A program made the position numbers and the translations under genes. From JBBSGA01 sp038254585 (GTDB lineage: Bacteria; Chloroflexota; Chloroflexia; Chloroflexales; Kallotenuaceae), in NCBI GenBank assembly GCA_038254585.1, contig JBBSGA010000035.1, forward strand, positions 1 through 27,711: 27,711 nt of DNA, read 5' to 3'. The notes under the pieces are model-generated. The model was not told where the DNA came from. It saw nothing but the letters and a program-made list of their open reading frames with translations, and ran no database searches. How positions within the stretch are numbered: position 1 is the stretch's first letter; every line of letters starts with the position of its first letter. Shown piece by piece: positions 1 to 7,898 of the stretch.

Positions 1-55
1 GATACGGTCTCGAGGACACAGGACATTCACGACATCGGATGCGCCGACGAGCCGA

Positions 56-559
56 TCATAGCAGGCTGGTGTGCAGGCGCAATCCCAAAGGGACATTCGT
101 TGCCGCGCCTATGGGAATCGGGCGCGGCCTTTTACACAAGCGGATGGTGCAGCGCGGGGCATCGTTCTGGTTGGCGTTGTCCCGGCGCAATTGCTCCAGA
201 TAGGCGTGCAAGCACGCCTGCTCAGCCTGAAGTGCCTGCGCCCGCTCCTGCTGCCGTTGGACGGCTGCCTGTGCAGGGCCATCTGGGCTTGCGCCCGCTC
301 CTGTTGGTGCTGCCAGCCCTCGATCTGCGCCTGCAGGCGCTTGCGTTGACTGTATGGGCCACTCTGCCCGCAACCAGTGCACCTGGGTCTGACTGGCCTG
401 GATCTTGGCATCCAGCTGCTCCAGCCGCAGCCGATGCGCAGCTTTGCGCTGCCGAGCACGGTGCCGAACGACTTCAGGAGTGGCGCTGCAGTGCTTGCAG
501 GAGTGAGGGCTTGGGCCTGGAACCCGCTCGTCGGTCACTCAGGTATCGCAGCTCTGGCA
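56..559 (-). pseudogene. Decayed zinc-knuckle/coiled-coil protein gene (relic)
   Basis: The minus strand holds a degraded reading frame of no recognised family. It begins with a CQSC knuckle (548-559), hits an in-frame TGA (539-541), then continues from GTG 538 with a second knuckle, CKHC, and a long Gln/Arg/Ala-rich coiled coil. Around 350 the heptad-like sequence moves to another frame (residues like RKRLQAQIEGWQHQQERAQ), and around 265 it returns to the first frame (QRQQERAQALQAEQ). That pattern fits two compensating frameshifts plus a nonsense mutation. After the coil the frame ends in low-quality sequence, so the 3' part is probably lost. A transposase-like origin is a guess from the zinc pair, the coil and the decayed surroundings; no catalytic domain is visible. 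Confidence 0.4.
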
Positions 560-701
560 GGTAACGGTGGTTGGACGAGGGTGCCAAGCAGCCTGGCGCC
601 ATTCAGAGTGATCGGCGGATTAGCGTCGTCAGCGGCAACAGGACACCCTCGTCCAGCCACCTGTGCCCTATATCTTGTACCATGGTCGATACGTGCACGC
701 A

Positions 702-1097
702 CTACCACCGCTCAACGGTAAGGCCTGGTATCCGCTCAAAATGGGCATCGCGCGTCGACAACGGTAATCCGTGTTGGAGGGCGCTCGCGGCGATCCACAG
801 GTCGTTTTCCGGAATGCGGGCACCCACCAATTCAAGCGCATACTCGATGCGCCCATACTCGGCGCTCGTGTCCAGGTCACAGAGAACGACCCGGCTCTGT
901 GCAACCAGGTCCGTGATCTTGTCCGCCTGTTCGCTGAAGCGACCCGAGCGCCGCGCCCCAAAGTACAGCTCGCCGATCACCGTTATGGATACGATCATCT
1001 GGACGCTGCGCAGCCGAGCTAAGATCGCGCCCTCGAGGCGGAAGGCCGCGATGGCGATGGTAGTATCGAGCAAAACGGGGCGGGAGCTACCAGTCAC
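702..1097 (-). CDS. vapC: VapC-type PIN-domain toxin (ribonuclease)
   Basis: This is a 131-residue PIN-domain protein, the usual size for a VapC toxin, a Mg2+-dependent endoribonuclease that cleaves tRNA or rRNA when its antitoxin is lost. All four acidic active-site residues expected of PIN domains are present: D11 (LLDTT), E43 (IGELYFGA), D99 (PENDLWIAA) and D117 (STRDAHF). The GTG at 1097 is chosen because the PIN fold begins directly after it, and because it overlaps the end of the upstream antitoxin gene by 11 nt, as in most vapBC operons. The frame stays open further upstream through the antitoxin gene, but that extension is only its shadow. The toxin looks intact. The RNA target cannot be told from the sequence. 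Confidence 0.88.
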   Translation of the reverse strand: MTGSSRPVLLDTTIAIAAFRLEGAILARLRSVQMIVSITVIGELYFGARRSGRFSEQADKITDLVAQSRVVLCDLDTSAEYGRIEYALELVGARIPENDLWIAASALQHGLPLSTRDAHFERIPGLTVERW

Positions 1098-1320
1098 GAG
1101 GGTCGATCCGCTCGCAGCCCTCGTTAATGGCTTGTTCCATCGTGTCGAGTCCGACCGGATCAAGTGGCGGGCTGGCGAGCAGCGCGTCGACGAAGGCAGT
1201 ACCAGAGGGCGGCCCATCAGCAAGATCGAGCCGGGCGAGGTCATGCCGCAGGTGTCGGCGTTCCTCGGGCGTCAGCCGCTCCACCGCGTGGAGCGCATCT
1301 TGATAGGGGGTTGTTGTCAT
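1087..1320 (-). CDS. vapB: VapB-like antitoxin
   Basis: A 77-residue acidic protein directly upstream of and overlapping the PIN toxin gene. Position, size and overlap identify it as the cognate antitoxin that would bind VapC and block its active site. The N-terminal half has a helical charged stretch (LTPEERRHLRHDLARLDL). The C-terminal tail (TMEQAINEGCERIDPRDW) would be the toxin-docking part. No AbrB- or RHH-type DNA-binding motif is obvious, so autorepression cannot be claimed. The start at 1320 is well supported: GGAGG lies 5 nt upstream of the ATG. Assignment rests on context more than on sequence similarity. Confidence 0.75.
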   Translation of the reverse strand: MTTTPYQDALHAVERLTPEERRHLRHDLARLDLADGPPSGTAFVDALLASPPLDPVGLDTMEQAINEGCERIDPRDW

Positions 1321-1419
1321 GAGTTCCTCCGTGACACGCTGTCTGGACGAACGCCCGGCAACTACTTGGGCTAACCCACCGCTGGCTCGGTCAGTAAAGC
1401 CGAGGAGCTTACGCTCTCA

Positions 1420-1448
1420 AGTGTACCGCAACCGTGTTCCGGCGTCAT
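1420..1448 (-). promoter_or_regulatory. Possible sigma-70 promoter of vapBC
   Basis: On the minus strand an ATGACG (-35-like, 1443-1448) and a TACACT (-10-like, 1420-1425) are separated by exactly 17 nt and lie about 100 nt upstream of the antitoxin ATG. The rest of the 1321-1561 interval shows no convincing gene; a 64-residue open frame there has no family resemblance and no ribosome binding site. Confidence 0.3.
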
Positions 1449-1561
1449 GGTGCTTGATTCAACCGCCAGCCGAGCAGAGCACGATGACAGCTTGATATCG
1501 TCCACAGCCTTGTCGCCAAGATTACGCTTCTTCCGATCGTAGCCTTCCATCTGTGGTGCCG

Positions 1562-2110
1562 TCACGGCCGCACCAGGGCATCAACCAGCGTGTTCCGGAA
1601 GCGGCGGATGCGGTGGGTCAGGGTGGCGGGGTCGTTGGCGGTGTAGGCGAAGCGGTTCCAGGCCTGGCCGTCGGTGGCGTCGGGCACGAGGCTGTCCGGG
1701 GTCAGGAAGCGGCCGAGCGCCGGCTGGTAGGCGCGGGCGCGCAGGTTGACCAGCCCGGTCAGGGCATCCTGCGGCTCGCCCGTGAAGCCGCGGGTGTCGC
1801 GGCTGCCCATCTGTTCGACGACCTCGCCGAAGGGCGAGTAGCGCTGGCTGCCGAGGAGCTGGCCGGTGGGACCGGTGAGCTGGCGGAGGCTGCCGAGCGC
1901 GTCGGGCAGAATGATGTTCGCTCGCGTTGCTCGCGAGCGCTGGGGTAGCCCCCCATTGAGCAAGGCTTGACGAGCTGCGAGTACGTTGCCGTCGCGCGCA
2001 TAGCTCAAGAGGAGCTGCCGCGCTTCCTCGACCAGGCCCGTCTTCGATGAGTTGTTGGGCAGATACTGGCCGTTCGCGCGCCAGCGAACGTCGCGTTGTG
2101 TCAGGGTCAC
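1562..2110 (-). pseudogene. Chimeric relic: BrxA-like N-terminus joined to Rhs core fragment
   Basis: One open frame of 182 codons is built from two unrelated pieces. Residues about 1-65 resemble the start of BrxA (DUF1819), a small protein of BREX phage-defence systems: note VEEARQLLLSYARDG and the LPQRSRATRANII stretch, which fits the family's pattern of a short helical domain ending in an RS-x-AT motif. From about residue 66 (LPDALGSLRQLTG) the sequence is unmistakably an Rhs/YD-repeat core (RYSPFGEV, RGFTGEPQDALTGLVNLRARAY, ALGRFLTPDSLVPD, NRFAYTANDP). The Rhs part breaks off at ATLTHRIRR, without the normal DPTG end or a toxin tip. The junction lies near 1905-1920. Neither protein could work, so this is a deletion product. 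The Rhs call is firm; the BrxA call is from memory of the family and less certain. Confidence 0.6.
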
Positions 2111-2329
2111 AGCGGAAGACCCAAGGAATGATGTCGTCCGTCGACGACCATGGCTTCTCCCTTGAGCGAGGCGGCGTTGGTACCAGATGTGCCGGTGCAG
2201 CCTATTCTACCGAATGATCCGCAGGAATGCGGAATCGCGGCCGAGAGGTTTTGCCGAATCGGTCGCTCCGGCGGTTATGATTTATACAGTGCGAGATAGC
2301 GGCATTGTACCGTTGAAACGCCGTTCGAT

Positions 2330-2335
2330 TATAAT
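2330..2335 (+). promoter_or_regulatory. Consensus -10 box before the EVE-domain gene
   Basis: A perfect TATAAT lies 24 nt upstream of the EVE gene ATG. Only a weak -35 is visible (TTGTAC at 19 nt spacing). Transcription would start at or just inside the GAGGAGG ribosome binding site (2342-2348), so the leader would be very short. The preceding interval, 2111-2329, holds no supported gene; an open frame of 49 codons at 2150-2299 has no recognisable family or ribosome binding site. Confidence 0.4.
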
Positions 2336-2358
2336 CCGCCCGAGGAGGCTAACTCGGC

Positions 2359-2790
2359 ATGAATGTGTGGATATTTCAAGACCAACCAGGTATCAGCATG
2401 GTCGAGCAGCTTCGAATCAAGGGCAAAGGCAGCATCTGGGAATGGAACGTAGACCGCTATATCAGTGATGAAACTGACCCACACATCGAGCGCGGCGACA
2501 TTGTGCTTCAATGGCAGCCCTACCTTAATGACGCCGCCCTCGCCGGGATCTATGCGAGTGGCCGCCTGGTACGCGGGCCATATCCAAGTAAAGGCGGCAA
2601 AACCAATTGGAAAGCCGATGTCGAAATCAGGCAAGTCTTGCGAGCCCCAATTACCCGTGAGGAAATCCAGGCGATGCAAGACCCGGTGCTATTGGCAATG
2701 CACATTATGCGCATGCCCGGCGGCCATATTGTGTTTCCTGTCAAACCTGAGGCATGGCATGCCCTCCGAAAAATGAGGCGCACGGAATAG
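2359..2790 (+). CDS. EVE (PUA-like) domain protein
   Basis: A 143-residue single-domain protein of the EVE family, a PUA-like fold thought to read modified bases in DNA or RNA. Family hallmarks are the opening WIFQ strand (residues 4-7), a basic SIWEWNV segment, ERGDIVLQW (about 44-52, the strand-turn preceding the binding pocket), the AGIYASGRLVRGPY strand, and a C-terminal half with PITREEIQ and a closing EAWHALRKM helix. Start at 2359 follows a strong GAGGAGG 10 nt upstream. In many genomes EVE domains are fused to or sit beside restriction enzymes; here the protein stands alone beside a BrxA-like relic, a vapBC pair and an Rhs scrap. It may be a survivor of a lost defence island, or a housekeeping RNA-binding protein. 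It converges with the next gene, 35 nt apart. Confidence 0.8.
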   Translation: MNVWIFQDQPGISMVEQLRIKGKGSIWEWNVDRYISDETDPHIERGDIVLQWQPYLNDAALAGIYASGRLVRGPYPSKGGKTNWKADVEIRQVLRAPITREEIQAMQDPVLLAMHIMRMPGGHIVFPVKPEAWHALRKMRRTE

Positions 2791-2825
2791 CGGTGCACCC
2801 ATTCCACGGCCTGCATTGGAAACCA

Positions 2826-3143
2826 CTACTGATCTTTCGCCGGCAACAGGCGCACCGTACTTCCCTCCACGTCCAGCACGACAGGTTGATTTTTCGAGAA
2901 GCCCTCCGCATCCAGAAGTTCCGCCAATTTTGGCTCACCATTGTCCAGGTAGGGCCCAACCCAGATGTATGCATCCCGTGGCGTCGTGCGTATACCGACC
3001 CGGTGGTGTCTCCTGCCGGCGATCAAGGTCACCTCGACCCGTTGGTGATCTTGATCAGGCAAATCTCGCGCCTCGTGCTTGGCAACCGCGATATAGACCT
3101 GTTCCAATCCATTCGCATAGTATTGGGACATTCCGCGTACCAC
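2826..3143 (-). CDS. Small conserved-looking protein of unknown function
   Basis: A 105-residue frame (101 if the ATG at 3131 is used) not recognised as any family. Its composition is that of a real soluble alpha/beta protein: QVYIAVAKHEA, RVEVTLIAGRRHHRVGIRTTPRDAYIWVGPYL and QPVVLDVEGSTVRLLP look like alternating strands. No membrane segment or signal peptide is seen. Neither GTG 3143 nor ATG 3131 has a good ribosome binding site. Protein-like sequence continues in frame upstream (PEVQRRHGADRLDVVRG) to a TAG at about 3183, so the gene may have lost its 5' end. It converges on the EVE gene and lies just downstream of the GT-C operon on the same strand. Confidence 0.5.
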   Translation of the reverse strand: MVRGMSQYYANGLEQVYIAVAKHEARDLPDQDHQRVEVTLIAGRRHHRVGIRTTPRDAYIWVGPYLDNGEPKLAELLDAEGFSKNQPVVLDVEGSTVRLLPAKDQ

Positions 3144-3185
3144 GTCGAGGCGATCTGCGCCATGGCGACGCTGGACCTCCGGGTG

Positions 3186-4721
3186 CTAGTGTACGGCCTC
3201 TTCGCGCCGAAAAGACCCTTTTGTGACTCCGGCATGTCGCCGTGCCTCCTTCCAGAGATCTAGCCCGAGAAACGCGACGATCGGAAGGTTCAGCAGCACA
3301 GTCCCCAGCACGTGCCGCTGCGCAAACGAGAGACCCGAGTCGAACCGCGCCCACACGTCGACCAGGTAGATCACCAGCCCAAGCGCCGACGCGAGCGACA
3401 GATAGCCGAATGCCAGCCGGTCGGAGGTCAATGCCAGGAGGCCGAGCACCGGGATCCAGTACCACGGTTGGATCGAGCCCGCCAGCGTATACAGCAGCAG
3501 CAGCGTATGGGCCAGCGTGCGCTCGGGCCTTTTGAATCTCCACGTCAGCAGCGCGACCAGGATCGCAAGCAGTAGCCCGAGGCCGGGCCGGACGGCCGCG
3601 ATCGTTCCCGGCGGGGCATGGTGCTGCCCGAGATAGGTCCGGGCGTATGAGAGCAGCGAGGCCGTCACGAGGTTGTTCGCGAAGTCCATCGCCCGCAGCA
3701 TTCCGCCCAGCATCCGGCCGTGCGCCCAACAAGGCGCCACGATCGCACTCGCTAGGGCGAGCGCCGCCAGGGCTGATCGGAGCGCGTCACGGAGACTCCA
3801 CCTCTGCCGCAGAAGCGCCACCCCGAAGACCGGTATCAATGCCACGGCGAAGACCTTGACCAGTGCCGCAGCGGCCAGGAGTGGCAGTACCAGCCATGAT
3901 CGCCGCTTCAGCGCCAGCACCGCCGCGAGCAGGCAGAGGGTCATCATGACGTCGTTGTGCGCGTTCCCGACAGCCTCGAAGAGGACCAGCGGATTCGCCA
4001 GAAAGGCATAGACTCCCAGCCATCTGCTTTTCTCGTCGTCGTGCCAGCGATAGATCGCCGCGCCGCATAGCATCAGGATCGCAAAGCTCAGCGCTTTATA
4101 GGCCAACAGCAGCCGGGACAGGTCGCGAAATCCTCCCAGCAGGGTTGCCGGCCACGAGAGCAGCAGCCATGCCGGCCCGTAGGCCAGCGGCACGTGCAGC
4201 GGCCAGCCGAACCGCGCGAAGGGATCGGCCGCGTGTGCCGGCACGAAGGTCACCAGATAGGGATTCTGGTGATAGAAGAAGGCGAGCTTGAGCTCCGCGA
4301 GGTAGTAGAAGACGTCGATCGCGGTGACCGGATAGATCAGGATACTCAGCAGCCCTGAACCGGCGATCGTTACGATTGTCGCGAGCTTCATGCGTGCCGA
4401 CACCATCTTGGCTCGCTTCAGCACGCAGTAGTTGGCGACGTAGAGCAGTATGAGTGCGACGAGCAGCAGCGCCGTGTACCGCAAGATCCACGAGCCGAGG
4501 TGGCCGGGCAGCTTGTCGAAGGAAAAGCCTGGCATAGCCACGTGTGCCCGCACAGAGTACCAGCGGTAGAGCATAAGCCAGCAGCCGATCGTCAGCAGAC
4601 TGCAGAGCATGGCTGCGTAATCTCCACGCGCCACGCTGTCCCATGTCTGGGGACGATGGCCGACCAGGGAGCGCTGCAGGCGCTTAAGGCCTGTGATCGG
4701 TCCTAACGTGACTTGCCGCAT
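3186..4721 (-). CDS. GT-C polytopic glycosyltransferase (GT87/DUF2029-like), copy 1
   Basis: A 511-residue membrane protein with about 11-12 hydrophobic helices, of the GT-C fold that takes sugars from polyprenyl-phosphate donors on the outer face of the membrane. The first extracytoplasmic loop carries an acidic motif expected at the GT-C active site (YPVTAIDVFYY) followed by HQNPY. Further hallmarks are PLAYGPAWLLLSWP and NPLVLFEAVGNAHNDV. The same motifs recur in the gene at 5986-7566, so the two are paralogues. The ATG at 4721 follows GGAGG 11 nt upstream. It is third and last in an operon, 33 nt after the PIG-V-like gene. Mannosyl transfer is the usual activity in relatives, but the sugar cannot be read from sequence. 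Confidence 0.8.
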   Translation of the reverse strand: MRQVTLGPITGLKRLQRSLVGHRPQTWDSVARGDYAAMLCSLLTIGCWLMLYRWYSVRAHVAMPGFSFDKLPGHLGSWILRYTALLLVALILLYVANYCVLKRAKMVSARMKLATIVTIAGSGLLSILIYPVTAIDVFYYLAELKLAFFYHQNPYLVTFVPAHAADPFARFGWPLHVPLAYGPAWLLLSWPATLLGGFRDLSRLLLAYKALSFAILMLCGAAIYRWHDDEKSRWLGVYAFLANPLVLFEAVGNAHNDVMMTLCLLAAVLALKRRSWLVLPLLAAAALVKVFAVALIPVFGVALLRQRWSLRDALRSALAALALASAIVAPCWAHGRMLGGMLRAMDFANNLVTASLLSYARTYLGQHHAPPGTIAAVRPGLGLLLAILVALLTWRFKRPERTLAHTLLLLYTLAGSIQPWYWIPVLGLLALTSDRLAFGYLSLASALGLVIYLVDVWARFDSGLSFAQRHVLGTVLLNLPIVAFLGLDLWKEARRHAGVTKGSFRREEAVH

Positions 4722-4754
4722 CGTTCCGGTCGCCTCCGCTGGCAGGCCGTTGCA

Positions 4755-5996
4755 CTAGAGGATCGCGTACATGTGGGCGAACAGGAAGAAGAAGAGCCCC
4801 TGAAAGAGCGCCAGGATGCCCACGACGGGACCTTGCCACGACGGCCGTCGCGCGAGCCAGATGCCGAGTGGGAGAAAGGCCGGCCAGCACGACGCCGAGT
4901 AGCGACCAAGGCCCCACATCCCAATCGCCCAGATGCTCGCCATGAAGACGATCGCGAATACCGCCAGCTCGATCCATTGCTTGCGTCCGACCAGCGCCAG
5001 CGCGCCGGCCGATGTGAGCAGCCCGAAGGGCACGTATGTCCACATTGCTCGCACCTGGTCGTTGTCCAGCTTGGTCGTGAGCAGGTTCTGCACGCCCCAC
5101 CACGCGAGCGGTCCCCACGGCGGCTTATCGCGGGCGGCTGCGAAGGCCAGCGGGTTGCCGAAGGCCTTGTACTGGTAGAGGCTGTAGCCGGCCAGGAAGA
5201 GCCAGGGCACGATCAGCCCCAGAATCGCCGGGTTCAGCAGCAGGCGCCGCGGCCGGACGCCGCGCTGCCGGATCTGCGCGGTCAGGAGCGAGGCCCCGGC
5301 GAAGAGCGTCAGGTGCCGGGCCAGGACGCCCACGCCCAGCGCAAAGCCGCCCCAGTTGTGGTTGCCGCGCTGGGCGAGCAGCACCGCGAGCGCGCTTAAT
5401 AAGAGCATCAGCGACTCCGGGTAGCCCGTCGAATGGAAGAATGCGAAGGGATAGGCCGCGAAGAGTGCCATGGCGCAGCGCGCGCCATCGACCTCTGCCA
5501 CGGTGATGAAGATCCGGTAGATTACCAGGTATGCTCCGAAGCAGGCCAGGTTGGAAATGACGAGCAGTGCCAGGAGCACAGGCATTCCCGTCGCCGCGTG
5601 CAGACCGCGTGTCAGTAGCGGGTAGAGCGGAAAGAAGTTGGTCCAGCGTGCCTCTGTATATCCCTCGCGCGCGATCCGGCCAAAGTGCCAGCAGTCCCAC
5701 CGGCACAAGCCGTCCAGCGCAGGGTGATCCTTGAGAAACTCGCGCGGGTCGAACGACCAGTTCAGGTTGGGGGCTAGGCGCAGGGAGAAATACGAGAAGC
5801 CCAGCAGTGCGATCCGCGTATACACGAATAGCAGCGCCGGAAAGGTAGCCCACTTCCACTCCGCTGCAAGCGTCTGCAGGTTCGGGCGCTCTCCGGCGCG
5901 CGTCCCCGGAGCCGCCTGGGGCGGCGCCAATCCCGCCCCCTCGCTCACGGCAGCTGCCAGCTTCGTGTGCGATATCGACTTCGGACTATGGCTCAT
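4755..5996 (-). CDS. PIG-V/Gpi18-like membrane mannosyltransferase
   Basis: A 413-residue GT-C protein resembling the bacterial relatives of eukaryotic PIG-V (GPI mannosyltransferase II). A hydrophilic N-terminus of about 50 residues is followed by a first helix and the diagnostic loop RWDCWHFGRIAREGY (the Trp-Asp pair is the presumed catalytic site), then FFPLYPLL and FFHSTGYPESLML, the region matching the family's YPES signature. About nine more helices follow. The ATG at 5996 is preferred to the TTG at 6002 because GAGG sits about 9 nt before it; it overlaps the stop of the upstream GT-C gene by 11 nt, so the two are translationally coupled. It would add a sugar, likely mannose from polyprenyl-phosphate-mannose, outside the membrane. 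The donor synthase is not in the window. Confidence 0.82.
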   Translation of the reverse strand: MSHSPKSISHTKLAAAVSEGAGLAPPQAAPGTRAGERPNLQTLAAEWKWATFPALLFVYTRIALLGFSYFSLRLAPNLNWSFDPREFLKDHPALDGLCRWDCWHFGRIAREGYTEARWTNFFPLYPLLTRGLHAATGMPVLLALLVISNLACFGAYLVIYRIFITVAEVDGARCAMALFAAYPFAFFHSTGYPESLMLLLSALAVLLAQRGNHNWGGFALGVGVLARHLTLFAGASLLTAQIRQRGVRPRRLLLNPAILGLIVPWLFLAGYSLYQYKAFGNPLAFAAARDKPPWGPLAWWGVQNLLTTKLDNDQVRAMWTYVPFGLLTSAGALALVGRKQWIELAVFAIVFMASIWAIGMWGLGRYSASCWPAFLPLGIWLARRPSWQGPVVGILALFQGLFFFLFAHMYAIL

Positions 5997-7566
5997 ACTC
6001 AACGGCCTCGACCGCCGCCTGCCGGCGGCGCGTAGCCCACCAGACCAGCTCGGCGCTGGTGAGCAGCAGCGCGCATCCGAAGGTCAGCGGGACGCCGATA
6101 TTGTGCAGCGCGACGAAGCCGAAATGCCACCAGGCCTGGAGCCAGATCGAGAGCGCATAGGTCGCCATCGCACCTGCCGACCAAGCGATGATCCGCCAGG
6201 CCGGCCAGCCTAGGGGCAGCAGTGCCGCCAGCGCAATGGGCCAGATCAGATACCACCCGTTGAAGTACCAGGTCGCGACGAACAGGAAGACAAAGCATAT
6301 CTCGAAGCTGGCCCGTGCCAGTCCCAGCCGCCGCTGCCACAAGGCGATGACCAATCCAGTGAGTGTCGCGGCGACCAACGCCTCACCACCCGTTCGAATC
6401 CTCCGGCCGACCACGGAAGACGGATAGTGCCGGATGAGCAGCTCGAAGGCCATCGCGGCGGGCGACATGCGAAAGATTCTGCTTTGCGCGGCGATGCTCG
6501 TGGCGATGCTTTTGAGGTCGTAGAACGGATACAGCGCGATGTTCAGGGCGAGCAAGCTCAGCCCCACGCTCCATCCGATCAGGCTCCAGCGTGCGTACCA
6601 GCTCTCAGCCCTGCGCCAGAGCGCGATCGCCGCCAATGGGATCAGGAGGACCGGCACGTATTTGATCAGCGCAGCCACGACCAGCAGTGGGATGACGAGA
6701 TGGTCGCGCCGCTTGTGCCAAGCCAGCAGCGCGAGCAGCAGCGGTACGGTCACGACCACGTCGTTATGGGCGTTGCCCACGCCTTCCCAGAGTACCAGCG
6801 GGTTCCAGAGATAGAAGAGCGCGCCGGTTGTCGGCGAGACCGTCTTACTCTCCGCGCAGCAGCGAGCGATAGCCCAGCCTCCCACGAGGAGGCAGACAAG
6901 TGAGAGCAGCTTGAAGCCGACGAGCGCGACGAGCATGCGGTCGCCGGCAAAGCGCGTGATCGGGGCGGCGATCAGATTCCAGATTGGCCCATACGGAGAT
7001 GGCGCCGCGGCCCACTGCCCATGCGCAAAGCGCATCCATGGATCATGCCGGTGATTCTTGAAGAGCGCAACCATCGGGTTGGCACTGTAGGTCGTTACGA
7101 GGCGGGAGCGGACGGCGTAGGTGAATACGTCGACAGCGGTTACCGGATACATACAGGCCATCGCGGTAGCCAGCGCCGTCCCACAGCCGAAGACGGCCGG
7201 GAGCGCCTGACGCGGCGACAGGTGCCGGCTCTCCCGCAGGGCGAGGATATAGAGAGCGAAGAGCAGCGCCATGCCGCCCACGAAACCGAGATACTCGCCG
7301 CGTTTGTACTGGGAGAGCTGGCCGATGTCGATCAAAATGTCGTTATGTGCCCGTAGAGCGTAGCGCCAGGCGAAGTAGACCATCGGTCCGAGCATGCCAG
7401 TCCCGTACAGCCAGAGTCGCCATGCGTGCCGGGCAGGCACGAGCGCCTTCCGGATTGAAACGGCTGGATGCGCCCGCACACCTCTCGGGACGTGGCTTGT
7501 GCGTGTTAGGCTGCCGCGGTCCATGATATCGTCGCCTGGCGAAGACTGCGTGGATGAGTACGACAT
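5986..7566 (-). CDS. GT-C polytopic glycosyltransferase (GT87/DUF2029-like), copy 2
   Basis: A 526-residue multi-pass membrane protein, first gene of the three-gene GT-C operon and paralogue of the 3186-4721 product. Shared landmarks: YPVTAVDVFTY (first-loop acidic motif) with ANPM, PSPYGPIWNLIAAP, and NPLVLWEGVGNAHNDV. It carries a basic, non-hydrophobic N-terminal tail of about 45 residues (RGSLTRTSHVPRGVRAHP) facing the cytoplasm before the first helix. The annotated ATG 7566 has no clear ribosome binding site; the internal ATG 14 codons on is an alternative. The promoter was not found. Upstream lies the truncated DUF892 gene on the same strand, 59 nt away, so read-through is possible. Linkage specificity is unknown. 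Confidence 0.78.
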   Translation of the reverse strand: MSYSSTQSSPGDDIMDRGSLTRTSHVPRGVRAHPAVSIRKALVPARHAWRLWLYGTGMLGPMVYFAWRYALRAHNDILIDIGQLSQYKRGEYLGFVGGMALLFALYILALRESRHLSPRQALPAVFGCGTALATAMACMYPVTAVDVFTYAVRSRLVTTYSANPMVALFKNHRHDPWMRFAHGQWAAAPSPYGPIWNLIAAPITRFAGDRMLVALVGFKLLSLVCLLVGGWAIARCCAESKTVSPTTGALFYLWNPLVLWEGVGNAHNDVVVTVPLLLALLAWHKRRDHLVIPLLVVAALIKYVPVLLIPLAAIALWRRAESWYARWSLIGWSVGLSLLALNIALYPFYDLKSIATSIAAQSRIFRMSPAAMAFELLIRHYPSSVVGRRIRTGGEALVAATLTGLVIALWQRRLGLARASFEICFVFLFVATWYFNGWYLIWPIALAALLPLGWPAWRIIAWSAGAMATYALSIWLQAWWHFGFVALHNIGVPLTFGCALLLTSAELVWWATRRRQAAVEAVEYEP

Positions 7567-7625
7567 GCGCGCTGATCCCTTTTATCGATCCGTGGATCGC
7601 GTTGATCGATGGTGCAGGGAGATGG

Positions 7626-7763
7626 CTAGGCGCCGTGCTCCCGCGCCTGAACGTCAGAATGATGCTTCGCATCCTTGGCATGGTTCTCGAGAACCGGGAT
7701 CAGTGCTGTATCCAAACTATGCGCGTCTTTCACCCACGTGATTAGCTGCTCTTTGTGGGCCAT
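7626..7763 (-). pseudogene. Truncated DUF892/YciF-type ferritin-like gene
   Basis: A 45-codon frame opening MAHKEQLITWVKDAHSLDT, with ALIPVLENHAKDAKHH following. This is the N-terminal helix of DUF892 (YciE/YciF-like, ferritin-fold) proteins, which normally run to about 160 residues. It stops after VQAREHGA, and no continuation of the family appears in any frame before the GT-C gene starts, so the 3' three quarters are missing. The 5' signals are intact: AGGAGGAG lies 7 nt upstream of ATG 7763. The frame is open further upstream, but that stretch has no family resemblance. A stand-alone peptide is possible but less likely than a deletion. Confidence 0.65.
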
Positions 7764-7898
7764 AGCGGTCTCCTCCTTGCTCGACGGTCTTGTACGACCA
7801 GACCCGCGCCGGTCTGCACGATGTGTGCCACGCGGTACGCGAACCACCGCGAGGAGTGCGCGAGAGCAGTGATGCGAGGCGGCTCGGCGTTAAACAGC

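Noticed and set aside
1371..1565. 64-codon minus-strand frame between the Rhs relic and vapBC
   Set aside because: No family resemblance, no ribosome binding site, and the composition is like noncoding sequence; the region better fits the vapBC promoter.
2150..2299. 49-codon plus-strand frame starting MASPLSEAALVPDV
   Set aside because: No ribosome binding site and no recognised family; could be a relic but not supportable.
7815..7830. Sigma-54-like TGGCAC...GTGC on the minus strand before the DUF892 fragment
   Set aside because: The -12 element lacks the TTGC form, no enhancer-binding protein is seen, and sigma-54 is not expected if the host is Chloroflexota.
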